A stretch of 64,000 nucleotides of DNA from Pseudomonas cremoricolorata (GCF_000759535.1 NZ_CP009455.1:806001-870000), one strand, 5' to 3'. Positions 50,315-60,011 are shown, counted from the stretch's first letter. Made by a program: numbers and translations. The notes: generated by a model not told the origin, from the letters alone.

Positions 50315-50676
50315 GCCCTGAGCACCTCGTCGAGCTTGCTGATCAAGGCGTCTTCGTCGATAGGCTTGGTGAGAAAATCACGCGCGCCCTGGCGGGTCGC
50401 CCAGATGCGGTCGGTGTCCTGGTCCTTGGTGGTCACCACCAGCACCGGGATGTCGCGGGTTTCCGGATCCTTGGACAGCTGGCGAGTGGCCTGGAAGCCG
50501 TTCATGCCCGGCATGACGATATCCATCAGCACCGCATCGGGCTTTTCCTGGCGTGCCAGGGCAACGCCGTCGGCGCCATTGCTGGCCTTGATTACCTGGT
50601 GACCGTGCTTTTCCAGCCAGTCGGTGAGCTTGTGAATCTCGGTCGGCGAGTCGTCGACAATCAGAACTCGGGCCAT
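50311..50676 (-). CDS. pilH: Twitching motility response regulator PilH
   Basis: A 121-residue single-domain receiver: [24 protein letters not shown], phosphoacceptor Asp in [40 protein letters not shown], and the conserved Lys in [12 protein letters not shown]. In P. aeruginosa PilH acts as phosphate sink and controls pilus retraction, opposed to PilG. It overlaps pilI by 4 bases and follows pilG by 12 bases. Confidence 0.95.
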   Translation of the reverse strand: MARVLIVDDSPTEIHKLTDWLEKHGHQVIKASNGADGVALARQEKPDAVLMDIVMPGMNGFQATRQLSKDPETRDIPVLVVTTKDQDTDRIWATRQGARDFLTKPIDEDALISKLDEVLRA

Positions 50677-50688
50677 GCTGTTTCCCCG

Positions 50689-51099
50689 TCAGGAGGCGTG
50701 TTGTGGCTGCTCGACGAATCCCGGTACATGGGCGCGCAGGGCGTCGAGCAACGCTTGTTTGCTGAATGGTTTGGTCAGGAACTGGTCGGAGCCGACCACC
50801 CGACCGCGGGCTTTGTCGAACACGCCATCACGTGACGACAGCAGAATCACCGGGATGTCCTTGAAGGCGCTGTTGTGCTTGATCAGCGCGCAGGTCTGGT
50901 AGCCATCGAGGCGCGGCATCAGCACGTCGACGAAGATGATCTGCGGCGCGTGGTCGACGATCTTGGCCAGGGCATCGAAGCCGTCGCTGGCGGTGATCAC
51001 CTCGCAACCCGCCTCGCCGAGCAGCAGCTGGGCAGTACGGCGGATCGTGCGCGAATCGTCGATCACCATCACCTTCAGGGGCTGTTGCATAAGTTGCAT
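50689..51099 (-). CDS. pilG: Twitching motility response regulator PilG
   Basis: A 136-residue receiver, first gene of the chp operon. ATG 51099 gives MQLMQQPLKVMVIDDSRTIRRTAQLLLG; ATG 51090 is an equal possibility and the ribosome site is weak in both cases. Phosphoacceptor Asp in IIFVDVLMPRLDGYQTCALIK; VILLSSRDGVFDKARGRVVGS; Lys in QFLTKPFSKQALLDALRAHVP. PilG-phosphate promotes pilus extension and cAMP synthesis in P. aeruginosa. It is divergent from gshB, as usual in pseudomonads. Confidence 0.94.
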   Translation of the reverse strand: MQLMQQPLKVMVIDDSRTIRRTAQLLLGEAGCEVITASDGFDALAKIVDHAPQIIFVDVLMPRLDGYQTCALIKHNSAFKDIPVILLSSRDGVFDKARGRVVGSDQFLTKPFSKQALLDALRAHVPGFVEQPQHAS

Positions 51100-51325
51100 T
51101 ACCGTGGCTGCTCTCGGGAGGGTCGGCACGTGCCGAGGCCGAGCGCAGAGCCCATCGGGCCATGCGCGCCGGACACGGCTTGCGGCGTGAAGCTGGGGGC
51201 ATTTTTAGCATACTCCGGGAGCGCGTTCCATCTGCCCACCCCTTGACCGACCGCGCCTGCGGCGCCACCCTGAGCGACTTTTCATTTCGAACCATCGCGG
51301 CTGCACGCCGCCAAGAGGAATTACC

Positions 51326-52279
51326 ATGAGCGTTCGCCTCGGGATTGTCATGGACCCCATCGCGTCCATCTCCTACAAGAAGGACAGTTCGCTGGCCATG
51401 CTGCTGGCCGCCCAGGCCCGCGGCTGGAGCCTGTTCTACATGGAGCAGCGCGACCTCTATCAGGGTGAAGGCAAGGCCCGCGCACGCATGCGCCCACTGA
51501 AGGTATTCGCCGATCCGACGCGCTGGTTCGAACTGGGCGAAGAGCAGGACAGCACCCTCGACGAGCTTGATGTCGTGCTGATGCGCAAAGACCCACCGTT
51601 CGACATGGAATTCATCTACAGCACCTACCTGCTCGAGCAGGCCGAAGCCGATGGCGTGCTGGTGGTCAACCGTCCGCAGAGCCTGCGTGACTGCAATGAA
51701 AAGCTGTTCGCCACGCTGTTCCCGCAGTGCACCGCGCCGACCCTGGTCAGCCGCCGCGCCGATGTGATCCGCGAATTCGCCGCGCGCCATGGTGATGTCA
51801 TTCTCAAACCATTGGACGGCATGGGCGGCGCCTCGGTGTTCCGCCATCGTCAGGGCGACCCGAACCTCTCGGTGATCCTCGAAACCCTGACTCTGCACGG
51901 CCAGCAGCAAATCATGGCGCAGGCCTACCTGCCGGCTATCGTCGATGGCGACAAACGTATTCTGATGATCGATGGCGAGCCGGTGCCCTACTGCCTGGCG
52001 CGCATCCCAGCCAGCGGCGAAACCCGCGGCAACCTGGCGGCCGGTGGCCGTGGCGAAGCACGCCCGCTGACCGAGCGCGACCGCTGGATCGCCGCGCAAG
52101 TCGGCCCTACCTTGCGCGAGAAAGGCCTGCTGTTCGTCGGCCTGGACGTGATCGGCGACTCGCTGACCGAAATCAACGTCACCAGCCCGACCTGCATCCG
52201 CGAGATCGACGCCGCTTTCGGCCTGGACATCGGTGGTCAACTGATGGACGCCATCGCCTGTCAGCTCAAGCCGCGCTGA
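51326..52279 (+). CDS. gshB: Glutathione synthetase
   Basis: A 317-residue ATP-grasp enzyme joining gamma-glutamylcysteine and glycine. The start at ATG 51326 has AGAGGAA eight bases upstream. Seen: LGIVMDPIASISYKKDSSLAML, VLMRKDPPFDMEFIYSTYLLEQAE, ILKPLDGMGGASVFR (ATP grasp), and LFVGLDVIGDSLTEINVTSPTCIREID with metal-binding Glu and Asn. Cytoplasmic. It is a single gene with its own leader, 87 bases before tonB. Confidence 0.97.
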   Translation: MSVRLGIVMDPIASISYKKDSSLAMLLAAQARGWSLFYMEQRDLYQGEGKARARMRPLKVFADPTRWFELGEEQDSTLDELDVVLMRKDPPFDMEFIYSTYLLEQAEADGVLVVNRPQSLRDCNEKLFATLFPQCTAPTLVSRRADVIREFAARHGDVILKPLDGMGGASVFRHRQGDPNLSVILETLTLHGQQQIMAQAYLPAIVDGDKRILMIDGEPVPYCLARIPASGETRGNLAAGGRGEARPLTERDRWIAAQVGPTLREKGLLFVGLDVIGDSLTEINVTSPTCIREIDAAFGLDIGGQLMDAIACQLKPR

Positions 52280-52366
52280 CCACCAGCACGCGGCAAGCCC
52301 GCGCAGTGGGGTATGATGCGGGTCCCGTCCGCTGACCTGCCCCACCGCGCCTTTGCTGGATATTCG

Positions 52367-53266
52367 ATGACGCTGTCCGCCAACCTCCCGCCCGACCTGC
52401 TGCCGCCGCGTGTTCGCCCTGCGGATCGGCTGGGTTTCACCCTGTTTCTTGCAGCGTTATTGCACATCGCGCTGATCCTCGGCGTGAGTTTCAGCGTCAG
52501 CACGCCCAAGCCAGTGCGCCAGACCCTCGACTTCACCTTGTCGACCTTCCAGAGCGAAAAGCCCCCGGAAAAGGCCGATTTCCTCGCCCAGGACAACCAG
52601 CAAGGCAGCGGCACGCTGGAGAAGAAAGCGGTGCCAACCACGACAGAAGTGGCACCGTTCCAGGACAGCAAGGTCAACACGATCTCCCCACCCCCCGCGC
52701 CGCGCCGCGAAGTGCCGCCGCCGCCGCAGAAAGCCGTGGTCACCACCAAGGCGCCAAAACCGACCAAGGTCGAGCCGCGGCCCAAGGAAAGCAAGCCGCA
52801 GCCCAAGCCCGCCGCGCCGGCCCCGGACTTCGACAGCTCGCAGCTCTCCAGCCAGATCGCCAGCCTCGAAGCCGAGCTGTCCAACGAACAGCAGCTGTAC
52901 GCCAAGCGCCCGCGCATCCATCGCCTCAACGCCGCCTCCACGACCCGCGACAAAGGCGCCTGGTACAAGGAAGACTGGCGCAAGAAGATCGAACGCATCG
53001 GCAACCTCAACTACCCGCAAGAAGCGCGCAGCCAGAAGTTGTATGGCAGCCTGCGGCTGATGGTATCGATCAACCGCGATGGCTCGCTGCATGAAGTGCT
53101 GGTGCTCGAATCGTCCGGGCAGCCCTTGCTGGACCAGGCCGCGCAGCGCATCGTGCGCATGTCGGCACCGTTCGCGCCGTTCACCGGAGACCTGGCCGAA
53201 TTCGACCGTTTGGAGATCGTCCGCACCTGGCGTTTTGCCCGTGGCGACCGCTTGTCGAGCAATTGA
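52367..53266 (+). CDS. tonB: Energy transducer TonB
   Basis: A 299-residue protein anchored by one N-terminal helix (LGFTLFLAALLHIALILGVSFSV). A periplasmic Pro/Lys-rich spacer follows (residues 85-165, APRREVPPPPQKAVVTTKAPK). The C-terminal TonB domain is NYPQEARSQKLYGSLRLMVSINRDGSLHEVLVLESSGQPLLD. ATG 52367 is chosen because the 18 upstream codons overlap promoter-like sequence. It transmits proton-motive force to outer-membrane receptors. No exbB/exbD are nearby; no clear Fur box was seen. Confidence 0.9.
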   Translation: MTLSANLPPDLLPPRVRPADRLGFTLFLAALLHIALILGVSFSVSTPKPVRQTLDFTLSTFQSEKPPEKADFLAQDNQQGSGTLEKKAVPTTTEVAPFQDSKVNTISPPPAPRREVPPPPQKAVVTTKAPKPTKVEPRPKESKPQPKPAAPAPDFDSSQLSSQIASLEAELSNEQQLYAKRPRIHRLNAASTTRDKGAWYKEDWRKKIERIGNLNYPQEARSQKLYGSLRLMVSINRDGSLHEVLVLESSGQPLLDQAAQRIVRMSAPFAPFTGDLAEFDRLEIVRTWRFARGDRLSSN

Positions 53267-53326
53267 TCACATCTGAGCTTGGCGAGCAGCTTGTCAGTCT
53301 CGTCACCTGACGCCACACTATCGGCC

Positions 53327-53896
53327 ATGAAAAACCACACCCCAAGCTATCTCAAGCATCAGTTCCTGATCGCCATGCCGCACATGGCCGATCCGAACTT
53401 TGCCCAGACCCTGACCTATATCGTCGAGCACAACGCCAACGGTGCGATGGGCTTGGTGGTGAATCGCCCGCAGGAGCTGAGCCTGGCCGACATCCTCGAG
53501 CAGTTGCGCCCGGATGAAGAACCCGCCCCGCGCACGCTGAACGTGCCGATCTACCTCGGCGGCCCGGTGCAGACCGATCGCGGCTTCGTCCTGCACAGCC
53601 CCGAATGCAGCTACCAGGCCACCGTCGAACTCGACGGCGTGAGCCTGACCACCTCGCAGGACGTGCTGTTCGCCATCGCCGAAGGCCGCGGCCCGCAGCA
53701 GAGCCTGATTACCCTCGGCTATGCCGGCTGGGAAGCCGGCCAGCTCGAGGAAGAGCTGGCCGATAACGCCTGGCTCAACTGCCCGTTCACCCCCGATATT
53801 CTGTTCGCCACGCCCAACGAGCTGCGCCGTGAAGCGGCCGCCACCAGCCTGGGCGTCACCCTGAGTCTACTGACCAGCCAGGCAGGCCACGCCTGA
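53327..53896 (+). CDS. yqgE: YqgE/AlgH family protein
   Basis: A 189-residue protein of the DUF179 family. ATG 53327 gives the family start MKNHTPSYLKHQFLIAMPHMADPNFAQTLTYIVEHNANGAMGLVVNRP. Further signature: YLGGPVQTDRGFVLH, then SLITLGYAGWEAGQLEEELADNAWL. The stop overlaps the ruvX start (TGATG), so translation is coupled, a pairing conserved widely in gamma-proteobacteria. Biochemical function is not established; AlgH affects alginate regulation in P. aeruginosa. Confidence 0.94.
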   Translation: MKNHTPSYLKHQFLIAMPHMADPNFAQTLTYIVEHNANGAMGLVVNRPQELSLADILEQLRPDEEPAPRTLNVPIYLGGPVQTDRGFVLHSPECSYQATVELDGVSLTTSQDVLFAIAEGRGPQQSLITLGYAGWEAGQLEEELADNAWLNCPFTPDILFATPNELRREAAATSLGVTLSLLTSQAGHA

Positions 53897-54321
53897 TGGC
53901 TGAACTGCGCCTGTTGCTGGGCTTCGACTACGGCACCAAGCAGATCGGTGTGGCGGTGGGCCAGGTCATCACCGGTCAGGCCCGTGAGCTGTGCACCCTC
54001 AAGGCGCAGAACGGTGTTCCCGACTGGAACCAGGTGGAAAAACTCATCGGCGAATGGCAACCCGACGCCATCGTCGTAGGCCTGCCGCTGAACATGGACG
54101 GCACGCCCAGCGAAATGAGCGCCCGCGCCGAAAAATTCGCCCGCCGCCTCAACGGCCGCTACAACCTGCCCGTGCATACCCACGACGAACGCCTGACCAC
54201 CTTCGAGGCCAAGGGCGAACGCCAGGCCCGTGGCGGCCAGCGCGGCAGCTACCGTGACGATCCGGTCGACGCCATTGCCGCGGCGCTGTTGCTGCAAGGC
54301 TGGCTGGAGGCCAATACCTAA
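53896..54321 (+). CDS. ruvX: Holliday junction resolvase-like / pre-16S rRNA nuclease RuvX
   Basis: A 141-residue RNase H-like protein (YqgF). Seen: LLLGFDYGTKQIGVAVGQVITGQA with the first catalytic Asp, PDAIVVGLPLNMDGTPSEMSARAEKFARRL, VHTHDERLTTFEA with Asp-Glu, and YRDDPVDAIAAALLLQGWL. E. coli YqgF finishes the 16S rRNA 5' end. It begins at the base where yqgE ends. pyrR follows after 42 bases. Confidence 0.95.
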   Translation: MAELRLLLGFDYGTKQIGVAVGQVITGQARELCTLKAQNGVPDWNQVEKLIGEWQPDAIVVGLPLNMDGTPSEMSARAEKFARRLNGRYNLPVHTHDERLTTFEAKGERQARGGQRGSYRDDPVDAIAAALLLQGWLEANT

Positions 54322-54363
54322 CGCTTTGCCGCCGGTAACACCGGCCCAGCCAAGGAGCATGCA

Positions 54364-54882
54364 ATGATCCTACCCGATCCCTCCGCCCTTATCCGGCAGA
54401 TGGCCGTCGACCTTCGCGCCCATCTGGCCCGTCGCCAGATCGAGTCGCCGCGTTTCATCGGCATCCGCACCGGCGGTGTGTGGGTCGCGCAGGCCCTGCA
54501 GGACGCCCTGCACGACGACAGCCCGCTGGGCACCTTGGATGTGTCGTTCTATCGCGACGACTTCAGCCAGAACGGCCTGCACCCGCAGGTGCGCCCATCG
54601 GAATTGCCCTTCGAGATCGAAGGCCAGCACCTGGTGCTGGTCGACGACGTGCTGATGAGCGGACGCACCATCCGTGCGGCGCTCAACGAGCTGTTCGACT
54701 ACGGCCGCCCGGCCAGCGTGACCCTGGTTTGCCTGCTCGACCTGGACGCCGGTGAACTGCCGATTCGCCCCGACGTGGTCGGCGCCAGCCTGCCGCTGGC
54801 CGCCGAGCAACGTATCAAACTGACCGGCCCCGCCCCGCTCGCCCTCGAGCGCCAGGACCTGACCACCGCCTCCGCCCACTAA
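54364..54882 (+). CDS. pyrR: PyrR: pyr regulator / uracil phosphoribosyltransferase
   Basis: A 172-residue type I phosphoribosyltransferase. ATG 54364 follows AAGGAGC. Seen: [16 protein letters not shown], the PRPP loop [29 protein letters not shown], and [17 protein letters not shown] near the end. In pseudomonads PyrR sits upstream of pyrBC'. Its role in regulating the operon is described, but no clear attenuator hairpin was seen in the leader here. Confidence 0.95.
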   Translation: MILPDPSALIRQMAVDLRAHLARRQIESPRFIGIRTGGVWVAQALQDALHDDSPLGTLDVSFYRDDFSQNGLHPQVRPSELPFEIEGQHLVLVDDVLMSGRTIRAALNELFDYGRPASVTLVCLLDLDAGELPIRPDVVGASLPLAAEQRIKLTGPAPLALERQDLTTASAH

Positions 54883-54893
54883 GAGCCCCACCG

Positions 54894-55898
54894 ATGACGC
54901 CACTCGACGCCAAGCGCCCGCTGCAGCTCAACGACCAGGGCCAACTGCGCCATTTCCTCTCGCTGGACGGCCTGCCCCGCGAGCTGCTGACGGAAATCCT
55001 CGACACCGCCGACTCGTTCCTCGAGGTCGGTGCCCGCGCGGTGAAAAAAGTCCCGCTGCTGCGCGGCAAGACCGTGTGCAACGTGTTCTTCGAGAACTCC
55101 ACGCGCACCCGCACCACCTTCGAACTGGCCGCCCAGCGGCTGTCGGCCGATGTCATCAGCCTGAATGTGTCGACCTCATCGACCAGCAAGGGCGAGACGC
55201 TGTTCGACACCTTGCGCAACCTCGAAGCGATGGCCGCCGACATGTTCGTCGTGCGCCACTCCGACTCGGGCGCCGCGCACTTCATCGCCGAGCACGTGTG
55301 CCCGGAGGTGGCGGTGATCAACGGCGGTGACGGCCGCCACGCCCACCCGACCCAGGGCATGCTCGACATGCTCACCATCCGCCGCCACAAAGGCAGCTTC
55401 GAGAACCTCTCGGTGGCCATCGTCGGCGACATCCTGCACTCGCGCGTGGCGCGCTCCGACATGCTCGCGCTCAAGGCCCTGGGCTGCCCGGACATCCGCG
55501 TGATCGGCCCGAAAACCCTGATTCCCGTGGGCATCGAACAGTATGGCGTGAAGGTCTACACCGACCTTAGCGAAGGCCTGAAGGACGTCGATGTGGTGAT
55601 CATGCTGCGCCTGCAGCGCGAACGCATGGCCGGTGGCCTGCTGCCCAGCGAGGGCGAGTTCTACCGCCTGTTCGGTCTGACCACGGCGCGTCTGGCCGGC
55701 GCCAAGCCCGATGCCATCGTCATGCACCCCGGCCCGATCAACCGTGGCGTGGAAATCGAGTCGGCGGTGGCCGACGGCAGTCACTCGGTGATTCTCAACC
55801 AGGTCACCTACGGCATCGCCGTGCGCATGGCGGTGCTGTCCATGGCCATGAGCGGGCAGAATACGCAACGTCAACTCGACCAGGAGAACGCCCTGTGA
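54894..55898 (+). CDS. pyrB: Aspartate carbamoyltransferase catalytic chain
   Basis: A 334-residue enzyme condensing carbamoyl phosphate and aspartate in pyrimidine synthesis. It has the N-terminal extension (about 30 residues) typical of pseudomonad PyrB, needed for assembly with PyrC' and for nucleotide control. Seen: [19 protein letters not shown] (carbamoyl-phosphate site), [29 protein letters not shown], and [19 protein letters not shown]. The stop overlaps the GTG start of pyrC' (GTGA). Confidence 0.97.
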   Translation: MTPLDAKRPLQLNDQGQLRHFLSLDGLPRELLTEILDTADSFLEVGARAVKKVPLLRGKTVCNVFFENSTRTRTTFELAAQRLSADVISLNVSTSSTSKGETLFDTLRNLEAMAADMFVVRHSDSGAAHFIAEHVCPEVAVINGGDGRHAHPTQGMLDMLTIRRHKGSFENLSVAIVGDILHSRVARSDMLALKALGCPDIRVIGPKTLIPVGIEQYGVKVYTDLSEGLKDVDVVIMLRLQRERMAGGLLPSEGEFYRLFGLTTARLAGAKPDAIVMHPGPINRGVEIESAVADGSHSVILNQVTYGIAVRMAVLSMAMSGQNTQRQLDQENAL

Positions 55899-57166
55899 GC
55901 ATCAGTATTCTCGGCGCCCGGGTCATCGATCCGCACAGTGGTTTGGACCAGGTCAGCGACCTGCACATCGAACAGGGCCGGCTCGTCGCCATCGGCGCCG
56001 CGCCGGCCGGCTTCACTGCCCAGCGCAGCATCGAGGCCAGCGGCCTGGTGGCCGCGCCTGGCCTGGTCGACCTCAGCGTCGCCCTGCGCGAGCCGGGTTA
56101 CAGCCGCAAAGGCACCATCGCCAGCGAAACCCGCGCTGCCGTTGCCGGTGGCGTGACCAGCCTGTGCTGCCCGCCGCAGACGCGCCCGGTGCTCGACACC
56201 TCGGCGGTGGCCGAGCTGATCCTCGACCGCGCCCGCGATGCCGGCAACGCCAAGGTCTACCCGGTCGGCGCGCTGACCCGTGGCCTGGAAGGCGAGCAAC
56301 TGGCTGAGCTGATCGCCCTGCGCGACACCGGCTGCGTGGCGTTCGGCAATGGTCTGAAGGAAATCGCCAACAACCGTACCCTGGCCCGCGCCCTGGACTA
56401 CGCAGCGACCTTCGACCTGACCGTGGTGATTCATTCCCAGGACCGTGACCTGGCCCAAGGCGGCCTCGCCCACGAAGGCGCGATGGCCAGTTTCCTCGGC
56501 CTGCCGGGCATTCCGGAAACCGCCGAAACCGTGGCCCTGGCGCGCAACCTGCTGCTGGTCGAGCAAACCGGCGTGCGCGCCCACTTCAGCCAGATCACCA
56601 GCGCCCGTGGTGCCCAGTTGATCGCTCAGGCCCAGGCCCGTGGCCTGCCGGTGACCGCCGATGTGGCGCTGTACCAGCTGATTCTTACCGATGAAGCGCT
56701 GCGCGATTTCTCCAGCCTCTACCACGTACAGCCGCCGCTGCGCACCGCGGCCGACCGCGACGGCTTGCGTGAAGCGGTGAAGTCCGGCGTGATCCAGGCC
56801 ATCTCCAGCCATCACCAGCCCCACGAGCGCGACGCCAAGCTGGCCCCGTTCGGCGCCACCGAGCCTGGCATCAGCAGCGTCGAGCTGTTGCTGCCGCTGG
56901 CCATGACCCTGGTACAGGACGGTCTGCTCGACCTGCCCACCCTGCTCGCCCGCCTGACCTGCGGCCCAGCCCAGGCCCTGCGCCTGCCAGCCGGCACGCT
57001 GAACGTCGGCGCCGCCGCCGATCTGGTACTGCTCGACCCGCAAGCCTCTACTGTGGCGGGCGAGCAGTGGTTCTCGCGCGGGTCCAACTGCCCGTTCGTC
57101 GGGCATTGCCTGCCGGGGGCAGTGCGCTACACCCTGGTCGATGGGCAGGTTCGGCACGGCGAGTGA
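55895..57166 (+). CDS. pyrC': Inactive dihydroorotase homologue PyrC' (ATCase subunit)
   Basis: A 423-residue dihydroorotase-fold protein starting at GTG 55895, overlapping pyrB. The first metal site of active enzymes (D-H-x-H-L-R) reads [17 protein letters not shown] here, so both zinc His are absent. The other zinc positions are also poorly kept, though [18 protein letters not shown] resembles the substrate loop. In P. putida the PyrC' subunit is a non-catalytic partner forming the 480 kDa dodecamer with PyrB. The active dihydroorotase must lie elsewhere. Confidence 0.95.
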   Translation: MSISILGARVIDPHSGLDQVSDLHIEQGRLVAIGAAPAGFTAQRSIEASGLVAAPGLVDLSVALREPGYSRKGTIASETRAAVAGGVTSLCCPPQTRPVLDTSAVAELILDRARDAGNAKVYPVGALTRGLEGEQLAELIALRDTGCVAFGNGLKEIANNRTLARALDYAATFDLTVVIHSQDRDLAQGGLAHEGAMASFLGLPGIPETAETVALARNLLLVEQTGVRAHFSQITSARGAQLIAQAQARGLPVTADVALYQLILTDEALRDFSSLYHVQPPLRTAADRDGLREAVKSGVIQAISSHHQPHERDAKLAPFGATEPGISSVELLLPLAMTLVQDGLLDLPTLLARLTCGPAQALRLPAGTLNVGAAADLVLLDPQASTVAGEQWFSRGSNCPFVGHCLPGAVRYTLVDGQVRHGE

Positions 57167-57175
57167 TGGGAGTCC

Positions 57176-57198
57176 GAGGGGCTGTCATGCAGCCCCTC
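57176..57198 (+). terminator. Strong hairpin after pyrC'
   Basis: GAGGGGCTG and CAGCCCCTC form a perfect 9-base stem with a TCATG loop, 10 bases after the stop. There is no T run, so it could be Rho-assisted or an mRNA-end stabiliser. Confidence 0.55.
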
Positions 57199-57310
57199 GC
57201 TTCGACTGCGCTCAGGTCTGCTCCACTTGTTTTTCAAGCCGTGTGCGCCTGAGGGGCCAAGCACCGAGGCTGCCCAAGCCTATGCTGCGTCAGCCCTCAC
57301 ATCTCTGGCT

Positions 57311-57352
57311 CACCTGCCGCTTGCCACTTACCGCTCGCCGCTCGCTGCTTGA
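57311..57352. repeat. Degenerate CTTGCC/CTCGCC repeat before hslV
   Basis: CACCTGCCGCTTGCCACTTACCGCTCGCCGCTCGCTGCTTG is a run of loosely repeated 7-8 base units like those at 18726-18840 and 30661-30780. It ends in the -35 of the heat-shock promoter. Confidence 0.45.
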
Positions 57353-57375
57353 ATTCTTTGCCCCCACCCCCATAT
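57348..57375 (+). promoter_or_regulatory. Sigma-32 (RpoH) promoter of hslVU
   Basis: CTTGAAT and CCCCATAT are separated by 13 bases, against the consensus CTTGAAA-N11-15-CCCCATNT. They lie 47 bases before hslV, the expected position for this heat-shock operon. Confidence 0.82.
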
Positions 57376-57421
57376 CAGTTTCCATCAGGCATTTTCGCCC
57401 TCGCTGCATGGAGACGTTCCC

Positions 57422-57952
57422 TTGACTACCATCGTTTCAGTCCGCCGCCAAGGCAAAGTCGTCATGGCGGGCGACGGCCAGGTTTCCCTCGGCAACACCG
57501 TGATGAAAGGCAATGCGAAAAAGGTCCGTCGCCTGTATCACGGCCAGGTCATTGCTGGCTTCGCGGGCGCTACCGCTGATGCCTTCACCTTGTTCGAGCG
57601 TTTCGAAGGGCAGTTGGAAAAGCACCAGGGTCATCTGGTGCGCGCTGCCGTGGAGCTTGCCAAGGAGTGGCGCACCGACCGCTCCCTGAGCCGTCTGGAA
57701 GCCATGCTGGCGGTCGCCAACAAGGACGCCTCGCTGATCATCACCGGCAACGGCGATGTGGTCGAACCTGAGGATGGCCTGATCGCCATGGGTTCGGGCG
57801 GCGCCTTCGCCCAGGCCGCTGCCCGCGCGCTGCTGAACAAGACCGACCTGTCGGCCCGGGAAATCGCCGAAACCGCACTGAACATCGCCGGTGACATCTG
57901 CGTGTTCACCAACCACAACCTGACCATCGAGGAGCAGGACCTGGCCGAGTGA
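57422..57952 (+). CDS. hslV: ATP-dependent protease subunit HslV (ClpQ)
   Basis: A 176-residue proteasome-like peptidase. The start is TTG 57422 with GGAGA upstream. Met removal exposes the catalytic Thr2 in [26 protein letters not shown]. Also seen: [35 protein letters not shown] (read [32 protein letters not shown]). With HslU it forms the HslVU heat-shock protease. A hairpin with a short T run lies between the two genes. Confidence 0.97.
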   Translation: MTTIVSVRRQGKVVMAGDGQVSLGNTVMKGNAKKVRRLYHGQVIAGFAGATADAFTLFERFEGQLEKHQGHLVRAAVELAKEWRTDRSLSRLEAMLAVANKDASLIITGNGDVVEPEDGLIAMGSGGAFAQAAARALLNKTDLSAREIAETALNIAGDICVFTNHNLTIEEQDLAE

Positions 57953-57966
57953 TCAGCTGTTCTGGC

Positions 57967-57993
57967 GCCCAGCCCCGGCGGCTGGGCTTTTCC
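57967..57993 (+). terminator. Intra-operon terminator or attenuator between hslV and hslU
   Basis: GCCCAGCC and GGCTGGGC form an 8-base perfect stem with a CCGGC loop, followed by TTTT. It is a short but proper intrinsic-terminator pattern, 15 bases after the hslV stop. Partial read-through would set subunit ratio. Confidence 0.65.
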
Positions 57994-58028
57994 ACGCTGA
58001 AACACCGTATTCCAGGACCACCATTGTT

Positions 58029-59372
58029 ATGTCCATGACCCCCCGCGAGATCGTCCACGAACTCAACCGTCACATCATCGGCCAGGACGACGCCAAGCGC
58101 GCCGTCGCCATTGCCCTGCGCAACCGCTGGCGGCGCATGCAACTGCCAACCGAGCTGCGCGCCGAAGTGACGCCGAAGAACATCCTGATGATCGGCCCCA
58201 CCGGCGTCGGCAAGACCGAAATCGCCCGCCGTCTGGCCAAGCTGGCCAACGCGCCGTTCATCAAGGTCGAAGCGACCAAGTTCACTGAAGTCGGCTATGT
58301 TGGCCGAGATGTCGAGTCGATCATCCGCGATCTGGCCGATGCCTCGCTGAAGATGCTGCGTGAACAGGAAATCGTCCGTGTGCGCCACCGCGCCGAAGAC
58401 GCCGCCGAAGACCGCATCCTCGACGCCCTGCTGCCCCAGGCCCGGCCCAGCAGCTTCAGCGAAGAGGCTGCGCCGTCGAGCAGCGATTCCAACACCCGCC
58501 AGCTGTTCCGCAAGCGCCTGCGCCAGGGTGAGCTGGACGACAAGGAAATCGAGATCGAAGTGGCCGAGTCGGCAGGCGTGGAAATCGCCGCGCCACCGGG
58601 CATGGAAGAAATGACCAACCAGCTGCAAAGCCTGTTCGCCAACATGGGCAAGGGCAAGCGCAAGTCGCGCAAGCTGAAGGTCAAGGAAGCCCTGAAAATG
58701 GTTCGTGATGAAGAAGCGAGCCGCCTGGTCAACGAGGAAGAACTCAAGGCCAAGGCCCTGGAAGCGGTCGAGCAGCATGGCATCGTGTTCATCGACGAAA
58801 TCGACAAGGTCGCCAAGCGCGGCAACGTCGGCGGCGCCGATGTCTCCCGCGAAGGCGTGCAGCGCGACCTGCTGCCGCTGATCGAAGGCTGCACCGTCAA
58901 CACCAAGCTGGGCATGGTCAAGACCGACCACATCCTGTTCATCGCTTCGGGCGCCTTCCACCTGAGCAAGCCGAGCGACCTGGTGCCCGAGCTGCAAGGC
59001 CGTCTGCCGATCCGTGTGGAACTCAAGGCCCTCACCCCCGAGGACTTCGAGCGCATCCTCAAAGAGCCGCACGCCTCGCTCACCGAGCAGTACCGCGAGT
59101 TGCTCAAGACCGAAGGGCTCAACATCGAGTTCGTCGACGAAGGCATCAAGCGTCTGGCCGAGATTGCCTATCAAGTCAACGAAAAGACCGAAAACATCGG
59201 TGCCCGCCGCCTGCACACCCTGCTCGAGCGGTTGCTCGAAGAGGTGTCGTTCGACGCCGGTGACCTGGCCAGCGCGCACACCGATGCACCGGTGCGCATC
59301 GACGCCGAATACGTCAACGGTCACCTCGGCGAGCTGGCGCAGAACGAAGACCTGTCGCGCTACATCCTGTAA
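58029..59372 (+). CDS. hslU: HslU ATPase (ClpY)
   Basis: A 447-residue AAA+ unfoldase. Seen: [34 protein letters not shown], Walker [20 protein letters not shown] (about residue 56), an intermediate I-domain (residues 110-240), Walker [16 protein letters not shown], sensor 2 [20 protein letters not shown], and the C-terminal Ile-Leu that docks into HslV (LSRYIL). It unfolds substrates such as SulA and RpoH in E. coli. Confidence 0.97.
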   Translation: MSMTPREIVHELNRHIIGQDDAKRAVAIALRNRWRRMQLPTELRAEVTPKNILMIGPTGVGKTEIARRLAKLANAPFIKVEATKFTEVGYVGRDVESIIRDLADASLKMLREQEIVRVRHRAEDAAEDRILDALLPQARPSSFSEEAAPSSSDSNTRQLFRKRLRQGELDDKEIEIEVAESAGVEIAAPPGMEEMTNQLQSLFANMGKGKRKSRKLKVKEALKMVRDEEASRLVNEEELKAKALEAVEQHGIVFIDEIDKVAKRGNVGGADVSREGVQRDLLPLIEGCTVNTKLGMVKTDHILFIASGAFHLSKPSDLVPELQGRLPIRVELKALTPEDFERILKEPHASLTEQYRELLKTEGLNIEFVDEGIKRLAEIAYQVNEKTENIGARRLHTLLERLLEEVSFDAGDLASAHTDAPVRIDAEYVNGHLGELAQNEDLSRYIL

Positions 59373-59386
59373 CGCCAGCACTGTCA

Positions 59387-59412
59387 ACGAGGGCCGCGAA
59401 TGCGGCCCTCGT
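59387..59412 (+). terminator. Terminator-like hairpin after hslU
   Basis: ACGAGGGCCGC and GCGGCCCTCGT form an 11-base perfect stem with a GAAT loop. Only a short T run follows (CGTTT). Confidence 0.75.
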
Positions 59413-59503
59413 CGTTTCCGGCGCATGGCCGGTCGCAGCCGCGCTTGAATCTCTGGGCGCGAAGCTCGAAGCTTGGCGCATCCGCCTTCAAGAGACACCC
59501 GCC

Positions 59504-59881
59504 ATGCCCCGCCTGCCCACCGCCATCAACCTGCACAAAGCCTCGAAAACCCTGGCACTGACCTACGCCCCCGGTGAGGTCTACCATCTGCCGGCAGAGT
59601 TTCTGCGCGTGCATTCGCCTTCCGCCGAAGTGCAAGGCCATGGCAACCCGATTCTGCAGGTCGGCAAGATCAACGTCGGTCTCGCGGGCCTTGAGCCGGC
59701 CGGCCACTATGCGTTGAAACTGATTTTCGACGACGGCCACGACAGCGGCCTGTTCACCTGGGAATACCTCGAGCAACTGTGCCTGCGCCAGCAAGCGTTG
59801 TGGGAGGACTACCTGGAGGCGCTGCGCCTGGCCGGCAAGAGCCGTGACCCGCAGGAGTCGGTGGTCAAGCTGATGCTCTGA
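59504..59881 (+). CDS. DUF971 / gamma-butyrobetaine hydroxylase-like N-terminal domain protein
   Basis: A 125-residue protein of the DUF971 family. Seen: INLHKASKTLALTYAPGEVYHLPAEFLRVHSPSAEV, then YALKLIFDDGHDSGLFTWEYLEQLC. In the family the short stand-alone form occurs beside hslVU and pha genes in pseudomonads. The same fold is the N-terminal domain of gamma-butyrobetaine hydroxylase. A role in metal or iron-sulfur handling has been suggested for relatives; not evident here. AAGAGACA precedes the ATG. Confidence 0.9.
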   Translation: MPRLPTAINLHKASKTLALTYAPGEVYHLPAEFLRVHSPSAEVQGHGNPILQVGKINVGLAGLEPAGHYALKLIFDDGHDSGLFTWEYLEQLCLRQQALWEDYLEALRLAGKSRDPQESVVKLML

Positions 59882-60011
59882 CGCTGCGTCCGGGCAAACC
59901 GCGGTCGATCTGCTTGACTGGTTGATTGACCCTGGGCGCCGCGCTGCTCGCCGGCGCTGCGCCGGCCAGGATGGCCGCCGCTACTCGTCCCAAGACAACG
60001 GAGCGTCGTCG

